64,000 nucleotides of DNA from Bacteroidales bacterium (GCA_016285515.1 JAEEQW010000005.1:62001-126000), one strand, 5' to 3'. Shown: positions 25,861 to 36,037, counted from the stretch's first letter. Notes: generated by a model from the letters alone, not told the origin. Made by a program: numbers and translations.

Positions 25861-26921
25861 AAAACAAGAAAACATCCGTCGGAAACATTATAATGTTCAT
25901 CATAAACATTGTTCTTGCAATATTGATGCTCCTATCAATATTTGCCGGACATTTCAAGCCTGATAGCCATAGGTATATCGCCTTCTTGGGACTTGGATTT
26001 CCGTACCTGTTTTTAGTCAACTTGTTGTTTTTGCTCTATTTTATTCTCAGACGCAGCAGACTATGGTTGTTTCCATTCGTCATAACACTCATCGGCATTC
26101 CTTCGGTAATGCGCATAGTCACTTACCATAAAGCGAAAGAACCAGCCGCTGACGAACTGAAGTTCGTTTCATACAATGTGAAAAATCTTTCGAACAGTAA
26201 CATATTCTTCAACAATGACTCAATTGCCGACAGAATATATGACAAACTGAATCAAGAAGATGCTGATGTGGTAATGCTTCAGGAATTTTATGCCACGCAG
26301 GAAGATAAAGACCAGATATTCGATGCATTGAAAAAGAAAACAGACACAAAATATTACATTTATACCAACTATTACTCAGGACGTAACATCTGCATGGTGA
26401 TCTTATCGAAACACAAGCTGATGAACGCCAAAAGCATCCGTGACAACAAAAAAAGCTACGCATTATACTGTGATATGATATATAATGATGACACTCTTCG
26501 ACTCATCAACACTCACCTCCAGTCTCTTTATATTGACTTATCCAATTATCAGTCAGTTAATTCCAAAGACATAATTAATAGTCTGAACATATTCGAGAAA
26601 TTGGCAAAGGCTTTCGATGCACGACAATATCAGACAGACTTACTTGTGGAACTGATAAAGTCAACGCCATATAAGACAATATTATGCGGAGATTTCAATG
26701 ACACACCAAATTCATACACATATCATCAGATACACAAATATCTCAATGATTCGTTTATGGAAACAGGCAATGGTTTCGGCTTCACTTTCAAGGAGTTGCC
26801 GTTGTTGCGCATAGACTATATGTTTCATTCATCAAATATCAAGGCGACATATTTCACTGTCAAGAGAGAGCAAGGCATGTCTGACCACGATTACATTGTA
26901 GGCAAATTCAGACTGAAATGA
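25857..26921 (+). CDS. Membrane-anchored endonuclease/exonuclease/phosphatase family protein
   Basis: EEP-superfamily phosphohydrolase of 354 aa. Three N-terminal hydrophobic segments (about 10-30, 40-62 and 68-85) anchor it. The EEP domain (about 100-354) shows FVSYNVKNL, VVMLQEFY, the metal-binding GDFNDTPNS and the terminal MSDHDYI histidine motif. Substrates of the family include DNA, inositol phosphates and sphingomyelin, so the reaction is undetermined. ATGA overlaps on both sides place it firmly between the rhomboid gene and uvrB. Confidence 0.9.
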   Translation: MKNKKTSVGNIIMFIINIVLAILMLLSIFAGHFKPDSHRYIAFLGLGFPYLFLVNLLFLLYFILRRSRLWLFPFVITLIGIPSVMRIVTYHKAKEPAADELKFVSYNVKNLSNSNIFFNNDSIADRIYDKLNQEDADVVMLQEFYATQEDKDQIFDALKKKTDTKYYIYTNYYSGRNICMVILSKHKLMNAKSIRDNKKSYALYCDMIYNDDTLRLINTHLQSLYIDLSNYQSVNSKDIINSLNIFEKLAKAFDARQYQTDLLVELIKSTPYKTILCGDFNDTPNSYTYHQIHKYLNDSFMETGNGFGFTFKELPLLRIDYMFHSSNIKATYFTVKREQGMSDHDYIVGKFRLK

Positions 26922-28936
26922 ATGAATTCATATTGAAATCGGATTACAAGCCAACCGGAGATCAGCCGGAGGCAATAAAGGAGCTGACGGAAGGGATACT
27001 CCGAGGTGACAAAGCACAAGTATTGATGGGAGTCACCGGTTCAGGCAAGACCTTTACAATGGCCAACGTCATCGCCAACGTCAACCGTCCTACCCTCATC
27101 CTCAGTCACAACAAAACCCTGGCCGCTCAGCTTTATGGCGAATTTCTGCAATATTTTCCACATAACAAAGCAGAATACTTCGTTTCATACTACGACTACT
27201 ACCAACCGGAAGCATACATACCTTCTTCAAACACATACATTGAGAAGGATTTGCAGATAAATGAAAACATTGACAAGCTAAGGCTTAGTGCCACATCAGC
27301 ATTGCTTTCAGGACGGAGAGATGTCGTTGTGGTGTCCTCAGTATCGTGTCTTTACGGCATAGGCAATCCGAATGACTTCCACAACAATACCATCAATCTG
27401 GAAGTCGGCATGCACATCACTATGACGCAGCTGTTAAACAAGTTTGTAGATGCGCTGTATTCACGTGATGAACGGGTCTTTGACAGAGGCAAATTCAGAG
27501 TCAAGGGTGACACTATCGACATTTTTCCCGCATACGCTGACGAAGCCATCAGAATAGTCTTCTTTGACGATGAAATCGAAAGTCTGGAACTCATTGAAGT
27601 TCTGACCGGTCTTACCATACAGTCGATGAAGGATACAGTCATCTATCCTGCCAATATTTTCGTGACCTCACCTGACACGATGAAGGCTGCCACCACACAG
27701 ATTCAGAGTGACCTAATCGAGCAATGCGCATATTTCAGGGAAATCGGCAAGAATTTAGAGGCCAAGAGGCTCGAAGACAGAGTGACTTTCGACCTTGAGA
27801 TGATGCGTGAACTCGGTTACTGTTCAGGTATCGAAAACTATTCAAGGTATTTTGACGGCAGAAAACCCGGAAGCCGTCCTTTCTGCCTGCTCGACTATTT
27901 TCCAAGCGATTTCCTCCTAATTATTGACGAGAGTCATGTCACAATTCCACAGATACGTGCAATGTACGGTGGTGACAGGTCGAGGAAGGAAGTGCTTGTT
28001 GAATACGGTTTCCGTCTTCCTGCAGCAATGGACAACAGACCGCTGACTTTCGATGAATTTGAGTCCATTGTCGGTCAGACAATTTACGTTAGTGCAACTC
28101 CTGCCGACTACGAGCTCAACAAATCCAACGGTGTGATAGTCGAACAAATCATAAGACCTACCGGTCTGCTTGACCCTCCTATTGAAGTCAGACCAAGTCT
28201 CAACCAGATGGACGATCTTCTTGAGGAAATCGAAATAGTGGCAAAGAAGGATGAACGCGTTCTAATCACTACCCTTACCAAAAGAATGGCGGAAGAACTT
28301 GCACAATTCCTGGCAAACAGGGGAATCCGCTGCCGTTATATCCATTCCGACATTGAGACCGTGGAACGTGTTGAAATCATGCGAGATCTTCGCTTAGGAG
28401 TCTTTGACGTGCTCATTGGTGTCAACCTGCTGCGTGAAGGTCTTGACCTGCCAGAGGTTTCGTTGGTCGCCATACTTGATGCCGACAAAGAAGGATTCCT
28501 GCGCTCAGAACGCTCACTTACACAGACAGCAGGTCGTGCAGCCCGCAACATCAACAGCAAAGTTATCATGTATGCCGACATCATAACTGAGTCGATGCAG
28601 AAAACCATCGATGAAACCAACAGGAAACGCGAGAAACAAATCGCCTATAACACTGCACATCATATAGTTCCGAAACAGATTTACAAGTCAAGGGACGAAA
28701 TACTCAATCAGACCACTCTCGCAGCCTCGTCACGTATCGAATACAACAGAGATGCGTCCATACCTCAGATTGCCAATGACCCTGTAATCAAATACATGAA
28801 CAAAAATGAACTCGACAGGGTCATCAAGGCCACCAAAAAGAAAATGGAACTTGCCGCAAAAGAACTTGACTTCATCGAAGCCGCACGTCTGCGCGATGAA
28901 CTGATAGAACTTATGAAACTTGCAATTAATGACTAA
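26918..28936 (+). CDS. uvrB: Excinuclease ABC subunit B
   Basis: Damage-verifying helicase-like subunit of nucleotide excision repair. At 672 aa it is of standard length. It shows Walker A GVTGSGKTF, the beta-hairpin region YYDYYQPEAY, the DESH box and helicase motifs with QTAGRAARN. The C-terminal UVR domain (KKMELAAKELDFIEAARLRDE) contacts UvrC. It overlaps the EEP gene by 4 bases and is followed after 10 bases by smpB. Its linkage with mutL in one transcript groups two DNA repair pathways. Confidence 0.97.
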   Translation: MNEFILKSDYKPTGDQPEAIKELTEGILRGDKAQVLMGVTGSGKTFTMANVIANVNRPTLILSHNKTLAAQLYGEFLQYFPHNKAEYFVSYYDYYQPEAYIPSSNTYIEKDLQINENIDKLRLSATSALLSGRRDVVVVSSVSCLYGIGNPNDFHNNTINLEVGMHITMTQLLNKFVDALYSRDERVFDRGKFRVKGDTIDIFPAYADEAIRIVFFDDEIESLELIEVLTGLTIQSMKDTVIYPANIFVTSPDTMKAATTQIQSDLIEQCAYFREIGKNLEAKRLEDRVTFDLEMMRELGYCSGIENYSRYFDGRKPGSRPFCLLDYFPSDFLLIIDESHVTIPQIRAMYGGDRSRKEVLVEYGFRLPAAMDNRPLTFDEFESIVGQTIYVSATPADYELNKSNGVIVEQIIRPTGLLDPPIEVRPSLNQMDDLLEEIEIVAKKDERVLITTLTKRMAEELAQFLANRGIRCRYIHSDIETVERVEIMRDLRLGVFDVLIGVNLLREGLDLPEVSLVAILDADKEGFLRSERSLTQTAGRAARNINSKVIMYADIITESMQKTIDETNRKREKQIAYNTAHHIVPKQIYKSRDEILNQTTLAASSRIEYNRDASIPQIANDPVIKYMNKNELDRVIKATKKKMELAAKELDFIEAARLRDELIELMKLAIND

Positions 28937-28946
28937 TTCCAAGAAA

Positions 28947-29420
28947 ATGAAACAAGAGCAAAATAATATAATAGAAATAAAAAACAAAAAAGCTGAGTAT
29001 CAATACTTTCTGCTGTCACAACTCGTTGCAGGAATTGTGCTCACAGGTACGGAAATAAAGTCTATCAGGGAAGGCAAAGCCAATCTCAATGACGCATATT
29101 GCACTTTCATCAACAACGAACTGTTTGTGACCAACATGCACATCACTGAATATACATTCGGCACATACAGCAATCATAATCCAAAGAGAAACAGAAAGTT
29201 ACTGCTCAACAAACGTGAACTGAGGAAATTTAAGGCACAGGTTGACGAAAAGGGACTCACCATAATCCCCGTAATGCTTTTCATCAATGAAAAAGGACTT
29301 GCAAAACTGACCATAGCAATGGCAAAGGGTAAAAAACTCTACGACAAACGCGAAAGCCTAAAGGAAAAGGAATATCAGAGAAGCAAAAAAGAAAAATCGA
29401 CATACGATGGAGACTTATAA
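28947..29420 (+). CDS. smpB: SsrA-binding protein (trans-translation)
   Basis: Binds tmRNA and delivers it to stalled ribosomes. I chose the ATG at 28947 (MKQEQNN) because the family core (KKAEYQYFLLSQLVAGIVLTGTEIKSIREGKANL) begins soon after. The TTG at 28920 used by the track lies within uvrB, and the ATG at 28929 would overlap it. The lysine-rich tail (KGKKLYDKRESLKEKE) that enters the ribosome is present. The protein is 157 aa. I did not find the ssrA gene in this window. Confidence 0.95.
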   Translation: MKQEQNNIIEIKNKKAEYQYFLLSQLVAGIVLTGTEIKSIREGKANLNDAYCTFINNELFVTNMHITEYTFGTYSNHNPKRNRKLLLNKRELRKFKAQVDEKGLTIIPVMLFINEKGLAKLTIAMAKGKKLYDKRESLKEKEYQRSKKEKSTYDGDL

Positions 29421-29507
29421 GGTGACAATATGGCATAAAAAAGACAAAGGCACACAATTTGCTCATAGAAAACCATTGTTTCAGAACCAATTTAATTATT
29501 GCATATC

Positions 29508-31427
29508 ATGAGTAATTTGGATAAAGGTCAAATACAAGTACAGACGGAAAACATATTTCCTATCATAAAGAAATTTTTATATACCGATCAGGAAATATTC
29601 CTGAGAGAGATAGTATCAAACGCCATCGACGCGACCACAAAACTGAAAAAACTCGCATCCAATGGGAATTACAATGAAGAGCTGGGAGACCTTAGTGTCA
29701 TTGTCAAACTCGACCCTAAAAAGAAAACCCTGACAGTATCCGACAGGGGCATCGGGATGACAAAAGACGAAGTCATCAAATATATCACTGAAATTGCTTT
29801 TTCCGGAGCATCGGATTTCATCTCAAAATTCAAGAATAAATCTGAAAATGAAACGAGTTCTATTATCGGTCATTTCGGCATGGGCTTCTACTCCACTTTC
29901 ATGGTTTCAGACAAGGTGGAAATTGAGACCAAGACTTACAAAAGAGGCGGTCAGACAAAGGCTGTCCATTGGGAATGCGATGGCGACATCGATTACAAAA
30001 TCGGTGAAGGGACACGTGAGGACAGAGGTACTGATATAATCCTGCACATATCCGATGACGCTTCGGAATATCTTCAGGAATACAAGATTCTCGAACTCTT
30101 GAAGAAATATTGTCGTTTCCTTCCAATTCCCATTATTTTCGGGACAGAAACTGTCACCGAGGAAATTCCAGGAGAAAAGGACGACAAAGGAAATCCTAAG
30201 ACCCAAGAGGTTACAAAGCCAAGAATCATCAATGATGTAAACCCGCTATGGAAAAAGAAACCGGCCGACCTCAAACAGGAAGATTACAACAAGTTCTATC
30301 ACGAACTCTACCCTTTACTCTATGATGACCCTCTCTTCAACGTTCATCTGAATGTGGATTTCCCGTTCAACCTTACAGGTATTCTTTATTTCCCTAAAAT
30401 CAAACGTAATGTTGAAGTACAGAAGGAAAAAATCCAACTATACAGCAATCAGGTTTTCGTCACCGACAACGTGGAAGGCATTGTGCCGGATTTCCTCACA
30501 CTGCTTCACGGTGTGCTCGATTCACCTGACATACCACTTAATGTTTCAAGAAGTTCTCTGCAGAGCGACACCAATGTAAAGAAAATATCTTCACACATTC
30601 TCAAAAAGGTTTCCGACAAACTCAGCGAGATATTCAAAGACAACCGCGAGGAATTTGAAAAGAAATGGGATGACATAAAGATATTCATTGAATACGGAAT
30701 CATTTCAGAACCGGATTTTTACGACAGAGCCATCAAATTCGCACTGTTTAAGAATGTTGACGACAAATATTTCACCTTTGACGAATACAAGGATAAAATC
30801 AAAGACCTTCAGACCGATAAGGATAAAAATATCGTTATAATCTATACCAACAGCCCTGAGGAACAATACAGTTTCATTCAGTCAGCTAAAGAAGTAGGCT
30901 ACGATATCGTGGTCCTCAATGAAATCATAGACAGCTACTACATCAACGCTCTTGAACAAAAGAACGATAAAGTCAAGTTTGTCCGCGTAGATTCTGATGT
31001 CGTTTCAAAACTCATTGACAAGGGTGAAACTTCACCGTCAAAACTCAACGATGATGAGACCAAAAAAGTAAAGGAAATTTTCGAGGGCTTACTCGACAAA
31101 AAGACATATACCGTTGAAACAGAGGCTTTAAGCGAAACCGACAATCCTGTTATGATAACAAAAAATGAATTCATGCGCAGAATGAAGGATATGTCGAGAT
31201 TAGGTGGCGGATACGGTTATATGGATGCCTTCCCTGATTCATACATCCTTAAAGTCAACGTAAATCATCCGTTGATATCGAAAATTTTCGAAAATCAGGA
31301 GACAGAGGAATCCAAACGCACGGCAGAGCAACTAATTGACCTTGCCAAATTGCAACAGAATATTCTGAAGGGAGAAAAGTTAGATGAATTTATCAAACGA
31401 TCACTTGAACTTATTAACATCAAATAA
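29508..31427 (+). CDS. htpG: Molecular chaperone HtpG (bacterial Hsp90)
   Basis: Dimeric ATP-dependent chaperone of the cytoplasm. The ATG at 29508 (MSNLDKGQIQVQTENIF) fits the family; the track start is an upstream TTG. The Bergerat fold is intact: REIVSNAIDAT, DRGIGMT and GHFGMGFYS. At 639 aa it has full length, with middle and C-terminal domains (LQSDTNVKKISSHILKK). The 87-base gap after smpB shows no clear TAnnTTTG element, so promoter placement is uncertain. lemA follows after 21 bases. Confidence 0.96.
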   Translation: MSNLDKGQIQVQTENIFPIIKKFLYTDQEIFLREIVSNAIDATTKLKKLASNGNYNEELGDLSVIVKLDPKKKTLTVSDRGIGMTKDEVIKYITEIAFSGASDFISKFKNKSENETSSIIGHFGMGFYSTFMVSDKVEIETKTYKRGGQTKAVHWECDGDIDYKIGEGTREDRGTDIILHISDDASEYLQEYKILELLKKYCRFLPIPIIFGTETVTEEIPGEKDDKGNPKTQEVTKPRIINDVNPLWKKKPADLKQEDYNKFYHELYPLLYDDPLFNVHLNVDFPFNLTGILYFPKIKRNVEVQKEKIQLYSNQVFVTDNVEGIVPDFLTLLHGVLDSPDIPLNVSRSSLQSDTNVKKISSHILKKVSDKLSEIFKDNREEFEKKWDDIKIFIEYGIISEPDFYDRAIKFALFKNVDDKYFTFDEYKDKIKDLQTDKDKNIVIIYTNSPEEQYSFIQSAKEVGYDIVVLNEIIDSYYINALEQKNDKVKFVRVDSDVVSKLIDKGETSPSKLNDDETKKVKEIFEGLLDKKTYTVETEALSETDNPVMITKNEFMRRMKDMSRLGGGYGYMDAFPDSYILKVNVNHPLISKIFENQETEESKRTAEQLIDLAKLQQNILKGEKLDEFIKRSLELINIK

Positions 31428-31448
31428 ACAATTTAAAATCAAAACATT

Positions 31449-32030
31449 ATGAAGAAATCATGGATTATTATCTTAGGCTTGGCAGCCTTAGTTGTCATCT
31501 GGGGTATTTCAGCGTACAATTCACTGGTACCTCTTGAAGAAAATGTTGATTCCCAATGGGCAAATGTTGAGAGTGCCTATCAGAGAAGGGCTGACCTGAT
31601 TCCTAACCTCGTAGAAACCGTAAAGGGTTATGCCGCTCATGAAAGGGAGACTTTGGAAGGTGTAATTGAAGCTCGTTCAAAAGCATCATCAGTATCAATC
31701 GACCCCACAAACCTCACTGAAGAAAATCTTGCTCAATTCCAAGCAGCACAGGACCAGCTGTCAAGTGCACTGTCAAAACTGATGGTTGTGGTTGAACGCT
31801 ATCCTGACTTGAAGGCAAACGAGAATTTCCTGCAGTTACAGTCACAACTTGAAGGCACCGAAAACAGAATCAATGTTGAAAGGAACAAATACAATGAAAT
31901 AGCAAAAACTTTCAATGCAGAAATAAGAAGATTCCCTAAAAACATTATTGCAAGTTTGTTCGGTTTCTCCAAGAAGGCTTATTTCCATTCAGAAGCAGGT
32001 GCTGAAAAAGCTCCAGAAGTACAGTTCTAA
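31449..32030 (+). CDS. lemA: LemA family protein
   Basis: Protein of 193 aa with one N-terminal membrane anchor (about 4-22, WIIILGLAALVVIWGISAY) followed by a helical-bundle domain. The conserved stretch VDSQWANVESAYQRRADLIPNLVETVKGYA is the LemA hallmark. The soluble part should face the periplasm, and its function is not established. LemA is often followed by TPM-domain genes. Here a terminator follows within 20 bases, so this copy is solitary at the end of the run. Confidence 0.92.
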   Translation: MKKSWIIILGLAALVVIWGISAYNSLVPLEENVDSQWANVESAYQRRADLIPNLVETVKGYAAHERETLEGVIEARSKASSVSIDPTNLTEENLAQFQAAQDQLSSALSKLMVVVERYPDLKANENFLQLQSQLEGTENRINVERNKYNEIAKTFNAEIRRFPKNIIASLFGFSKKAYFHSEAGAEKAPEVQF

Positions 32031-32048
32031 AGGGAGCTGCAAATAACG

Positions 32049-32091
32049 AAAAAACGATGTGTGATGGTTCGCCCTCATACATCGTTTTTTT
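32049..32091. terminator. Bidirectional intrinsic terminator between lemA and queH
   Basis: A-tract, then a stem of about 13 pairs with one mismatch and one wobble, closed by the tetraloop TTCG, then TTTTTTT. Both strands end in a T-run, so it can stop lemA transcription on the plus strand and queH, whose stop is at 32096, on the minus strand. Confidence 0.85.
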
Positions 32092-32095
32092 CGTC

Positions 32096-32728
32096 TCAAT
32101 CCCTCAAACCAATAGAATATTCACACCCACAGTAATTCTGACGATACAAATTAAATTTGTGTGACAATTCTATGGACTTCTTGAAGCCTTCATTTTTCTT
32201 GAAGTCAGAAAACAAATATGCAATGCCGTATTCATCGGATATTTTCCGACCGATTTCATTAATTTTCTGCGAATTTTTCAATGGACTAAGAGTGAGCGTT
32301 GTAGTGAAACAATCAAAATGATTTTCCTTTGCAGTCTGAGCTGCATGACGCAGACGGAGTTCATAGCATTTGAAACATCTTTCGCCGCCTTCGGGCAAAT
32401 TCTCCATACCTTTAACCGTCTCGTAAAACACGTCACGTTCGAAAGGCCCTTCGATGAAACCGATTTTGAATTTATCATCCGAAATATTATCATTCAGCAA
32501 ACAGATAAGACGTTGCTGCTCTGACACCCTATGTGAATATTCCTCAGGTGGATAGATGTTAGGATTATAGTAATAAACAGTTATTTTGAAATATTTCGAC
32601 AGATAATCAAGGCAATAGCTGCTACAGGGGGCACAGCAGCTATGGAGGAGCAGCGTAGGCAGCAAATTTTGAGACTGGTTGTTTTTTATTGTCTCGTCAA
32701 GGATTTTCTGGTAGTTGATTTTCTGCAT
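32096..32728 (-). CDS. queH: Epoxyqueuosine reductase QueH
   Basis: Converts epoxyqueuosine to queuosine in tRNA anticodon position 34, the non-orthologous alternative to QueG (DUF208 family). The start chosen is the ATG at 32728 (MQKINYQ), since the track start at 32740 is a TTG. The cysteine motifs that bind the iron centres are visible: HSCCAPCSSYC (C31, C32, C35) and ERCFKCYELRLRHAA. The protein ends with the QNYCGCEYS cysteine pair. At 210 aa it matches the family. It stands alone, convergent with lemA. Confidence 0.92.
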   Translation of the reverse strand: MQKINYQKILDETIKNNQSQNLLPTLLLHSCCAPCSSYCLDYLSKYFKITVYYYNPNIYPPEEYSHRVSEQQRLICLLNDNISDDKFKIGFIEGPFERDVFYETVKGMENLPEGGERCFKCYELRLRHAAQTAKENHFDCFTTTLTLSPLKNSQKINEIGRKISDEYGIAYLFSDFKKNEGFKKSIELSHKFNLYRQNYCGCEYSIGLRD

Positions 32729-32741
32729 AATAACTGGCAAA

Positions 32742-32778
32742 TAAAAAATCGGACACCATAAAGCCTATGGTATCCGAT
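32742..32778 (-). terminator. Intrinsic terminator of the thrS-infC-rpmI-rplT operon
   Basis: On the minus strand ATCGGATACCATA, loop GGCTT and TATGGTGTCCGAT form a 13-pair stem with one G-U wobble, followed directly by TTTTTAT. It lies 22 bases after the rplT stop. Confidence 0.88.
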
Positions 32779-32800
32779 TCAAATAACAACGAATGATGTT

Positions 32801-33145
32801 TTATTTAACCGTGTTTACAATTTCTTTGAATGCTTCAGGATTGTTCATGGCTAAGTCGGCAAGAACCTTGCGGCTCAGTCGGATATCCTTCTTATGAAGT
32901 TTACCCATCAATTCTGAATAAGACATGCCATTCAGACGTGCACCAGCATTGATACGCTGAATCCACAAAGACCTGAAATTGGCTTTTTTGTCTCGTCTGT
33001 CACGGTAGGCGTAAGTTTGACCTTTTTCCCAATTATTCTTGGCGACCGTCCAGACATTACCTCTTGCTCCGAACGAACCTTTAATTCTGTTGAGAATCTT
33101 TTTTCTGCGGGCTCTTGAAGCAACTGCATTTACTGATCTTGGCAT
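32801..33145 (-). CDS. rplT: 50S ribosomal protein L20
   Basis: Large-subunit assembly protein, 114 aa, beginning [16 protein letters not shown] with the basic N-terminal extension that threads 23S rRNA. In other bacteria L20 represses its own operon at the rpmI-rplT leader. The 87-base gap before rplT could hold such a site, but I see no clear pseudoknot. It is the last gene of the operon and is followed by a strong terminator. Confidence 0.98.
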   Translation of the reverse strand: MPRSVNAVASRARRKKILNRIKGSFGARGNVWTVAKNNWEKGQTYAYRDRRDKKANFRSLWIQRINAGARLNGMSYSELMGKLHKKDIRLSRKVLADLAMNNPEAFKEIVNTVK

Positions 33146-33232
33146 AATAATTCCTTTCTTTTTTATTTACTTCAGTGACAAATCAAAACGATTCATACTT
33201 AGACTGAAAATAAATTGTTAATAAATAATTGT

Positions 33233-33427
33233 TTAGATACCCAACATTGTCTTTACTGTGGCAACGTTAGCTTTGTTAACTGTAGTCATGTAACCTAAGT
33301 TACGTTTTCTTTTGTTAGTTTTCTTAGTCAGAATGTGACTGTGATAAGCATGTCTGCTTTTGATTTTGCCGGTGCCTGTAAAAGCGAAACGTTTTTTAGC
33401 AGCGGCTTTAGTTTTCATTTTTGGCAT
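33233..33427 (-). CDS. rpmI: 50S ribosomal protein L35
   Basis: Basic 64-aa ribosomal protein with the family opening [21 protein letters not shown] and the [15 protein letters not shown] segment. It lies between infC (38-base gap) and rplT, the standard bacterial order. Confidence 0.98.
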   Translation of the reverse strand: MPKMKTKAAAKKRFAFTGTGKIKSRHAYHSHILTKKTNKRKRNLGYMTTVNKANVATVKTMLGI

Positions 33428-33465
33428 TTTCTTGAAATTTTAACAGGTTAATAAATATAATTCGT

Positions 33466-34074
33466 TTATTTCTTTTTACTGTTAGGGGCGAGAAGCATCT
33501 GCATCCTTTTGCCCTCAAGTTTAGGCATCACTTCAACTTTGCCGTATTCCTCGAGTTGGGAGGCAAATTTCAACAGCATAATTTCACCTTGGTCTTTGTA
33601 AACGATGGTCCTTCCTCTGAAAAACACCTCGACCTTGACTTTGCATCCTGATTGGAGGAAGCGCATTGCATGGTTTTTCTTGAATTCAAAATCATGTTCA
33701 TCGGTATTGGGACCCAGGCGGATTTCCTTTACTTCGACCTTCGTCTGTTTTGATTTTCTTTCCTTTTCCCTTTTCTTGATTTCATAGATAAACTTCTGAA
33801 AATCGACTATTTTACAGACCGGTGGATTGGCTGTGGCCGATATCATCACAAGGTCAAGTCCCAGATCGTCAGAAATTTTAACAGCTTCTTTGATACTGTA
33901 TATTCCCTGTTCGACATTATCGCCCACAAGTCTTACGACAGGTGCAGTTATTCTGTTATTGATAATATATTCATCCTCAATGTCTTTCTTTCTATTTGAC
34001 TGAGGCTGACGGTTATAGTTACCGTTTTCGCTGCTATTGGTATAGCCGTTTGTCTTTTTTACTTCTTCTGCCAC
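33466..34074 (-). CDS. infC: Translation initiation factor IF-3
   Basis: Prevents premature subunit joining and proofreads the start codon. The start is a GTG at 34074. An in-frame TAA only two codons upstream and no in-frame Met until MISATANPP leave no alternative, so a non-AUG start is forced. The protein (202 aa) has an unusually long Asn/Gln/Ser-rich N-terminal extension (about 1-32) before the usual core (YIINNRITAPVVRLVG), then IF3-N, linker and IF3-C (VEVFFRGRTIVYKDQG). It lies 19 bases after thrS. IF3 is known in E. coli to control its own non-AUG start. Confidence 0.96.
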   Translation of the reverse strand: MAEEVKKTNGYTNSSENGNYNRQPQSNRKKDIEDEYIINNRITAPVVRLVGDNVEQGIYSIKEAVKISDDLGLDLVMISATANPPVCKIVDFQKFIYEIKKREKERKSKQTKVEVKEIRLGPNTDEHDFEFKKNHAMRFLQSGCKVKVEVFFRGRTIVYKDQGEIMLLKFASQLEEYGKVEVMPKLEGKRMQMLLAPNSKKK

Positions 34075-34093
34075 AAAAAATTAGGTTTTGTTA

Positions 34094-36037
34094 CTACTTA
34101 TTTAATTCTTTATTGATTTCGTCGTTTATTATGTTAACGAATTCATTCACAGTAAGTTTACCAAGATCTTCACCTCCGTGTTTTCTAACAGACAGAGTAC
34201 CTTCTTTTTCTTCATTTTCCCCTACAACTATAATATAAGGTATCTTTTTAACCTCTGCATCACGTATCTTTCTGCCTGTCTTTTCCGAACGAGAATCGAT
34301 TGAGCCGCGGATTCCGAGAGCGCGAAGTTCTGAAAGCATCCTGTTGGCATAATCGTTATACTTGTCACTGATAGGAAGGATTACAATCTGGTCAGGAGTC
34401 AGCCATAATGGGAAGTATCCTGCACAATGTTCAATAAGAACGGCCATAAAACGTTCGAGGGAGCCGAATGGTGCACGGTGAATCATCACCGGACGATGTT
34501 TCTGGTTATCAGTGCCGGTATATTCAAGGCCAAAACGTTCAGGGAGATTGTAGTCAACCTGAATTGTTCCCAATTGCCATTGACGACCAATTGCATCCTT
34601 GACCATAAAGTCCATCTTAGGTCCGTAAAATGCGGCCTCACCATATTCTATCTTGGTATTCATGCCTCTTTCCTCGGCAACCTCTATTATTGCTGATTCA
34701 GCTTTCTGCCAATTCTCCTCACTTCCGATATATTTGTCACGGTTTACTTTGTCACGTAAGGAAATCTGAGCGACATAGTCATTGAAGCCGAATATCCTGA
34801 ATACTTTGAGAACCATATTGATAACGGCACCGAACTCCGACTTTATCTGTTCCTGGGTACAGAAGATGTGAGCATCATCCTGTGTAAATCCGCGAACTCT
34901 CGTAAGTCCGTGCAATTCACCACTCTGCTCGTAACGATAAACTGTTCCAAATTCTGAAATTCTATAAGGAAGGTCTTTGTAAGAACGAGGTTTGGAAGCA
35001 AATATCTCGCAATGATGAGGGCAGTTCATAGGTTTGAGGAAATATTCCTCGCCCTCTTCCGGAGTAGTTATCGGGCGAAATGAATCCGCACCGTATTTCT
35101 GATAGTGACCCGATGTCTTATAAAGGTTGACATTACCTATATGAGGTGTCACAACTTCAACGTAACCAGCTTCTTTCTGGTATTTTCTCATCATTTCCTG
35201 AAGTTTGGACCTGATTTCAGCACCCTTAGGCAGCCAAATTGGAAGTCCGAGACCAACACGCGGAGAGAACATGAACAGTTCCATCTCCTTGCCTATCTTT
35301 CTATGGTCACGTTTCTTGGCTTCCTCAAGCATTTGCAAGTACTCGGTAAGGTCTTTTGCCTTCGGGAAAGTAATACCGTAAACTCTAACAAGCTGTTTGC
35401 GTTTCTCGTCACCACGCCAGTATGCGCCTGCTATGCTTATGACCTTGAAAGCCTTTATCATCGATGTGTCATGAATATGAGGTCCGCGACACAGGTCCGT
35501 GAAACTTCCTGAATCATACATCGATATGGTGCCATCCTGAAGTTCATTGATAAGTTCAAGTTTATATTCATTACCCTTCTGGGTAAAATAGTCGAGGGCT
35601 TCCTGTTTGGAGACCTCACGACGGATGAACTGGACTTTTGAACGGGCTATTTCCATGAATTTGTCTTCAATTTTCTTGAAGTCATCCTCGGAAATCTTAT
35701 AATCCATGAAATCTATATCATAGTAGAAACCATTTTCAATAGCGGGACCAATTCCAAACTTCACTCCCGGATATAACTGGCCGATGGCAGACGCCATGAT
35801 ATGTGATGAAGAATGCCACATGACATGCTTGCCTTCATCATCATTCCACGTAAGAAGTGTGACATTTGCATCATTCTTAATAGGATAATCAATAGCCACA
35901 GTATTATCATCAACCTTTGCGGCAATAATATTACGTGCGAGCCCTTCACTTATGGAAAGTGCTATCTGATAAGGAGTTACGCCTTCATCGAACTGCTTTA
36001 TGCCGCCATCAGGCAATGTAATGTTCACTTGTTTCAT
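34094..36037 (-). CDS. thrS: Threonyl-tRNA synthetase
   Basis: Class II synthetase charging tRNA-Thr, 647 aa. The TGS domain (1-60) is followed by the editing domain with HSSSH (about 76-80) and the class II catalytic core with the zinc cysteine in [10 protein letters not shown]. The anticodon-binding domain ([16 protein letters not shown]) ends the protein. It is the first gene of the thrS-infC-rpmI-rplT operon. The predicted leader is only about 20 bases, so no T-box or thrS-type operator fits in it. Confidence 0.97.
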   Translation of the reverse strand: MKQVNITLPDGGIKQFDEGVTPYQIALSISEGLARNIIAAKVDDNTVAIDYPIKNDANVTLLTWNDDEGKHVMWHSSSHIMASAIGQLYPGVKFGIGPAIENGFYYDIDFMDYKISEDDFKKIEDKFMEIARSKVQFIRREVSKQEALDYFTQKGNEYKLELINELQDGTISMYDSGSFTDLCRGPHIHDTSMIKAFKVISIAGAYWRGDEKRKQLVRVYGITFPKAKDLTEYLQMLEEAKKRDHRKIGKEMELFMFSPRVGLGLPIWLPKGAEIRSKLQEMMRKYQKEAGYVEVVTPHIGNVNLYKTSGHYQKYGADSFRPITTPEEGEEYFLKPMNCPHHCEIFASKPRSYKDLPYRISEFGTVYRYEQSGELHGLTRVRGFTQDDAHIFCTQEQIKSEFGAVINMVLKVFRIFGFNDYVAQISLRDKVNRDKYIGSEENWQKAESAIIEVAEERGMNTKIEYGEAAFYGPKMDFMVKDAIGRQWQLGTIQVDYNLPERFGLEYTGTDNQKHRPVMIHRAPFGSLERFMAVLIEHCAGYFPLWLTPDQIVILPISDKYNDYANRMLSELRALGIRGSIDSRSEKTGRKIRDAEVKKIPYIIVVGENEEKEGTLSVRKHGGEDLGKLTVNEFVNIINDEINKELNK

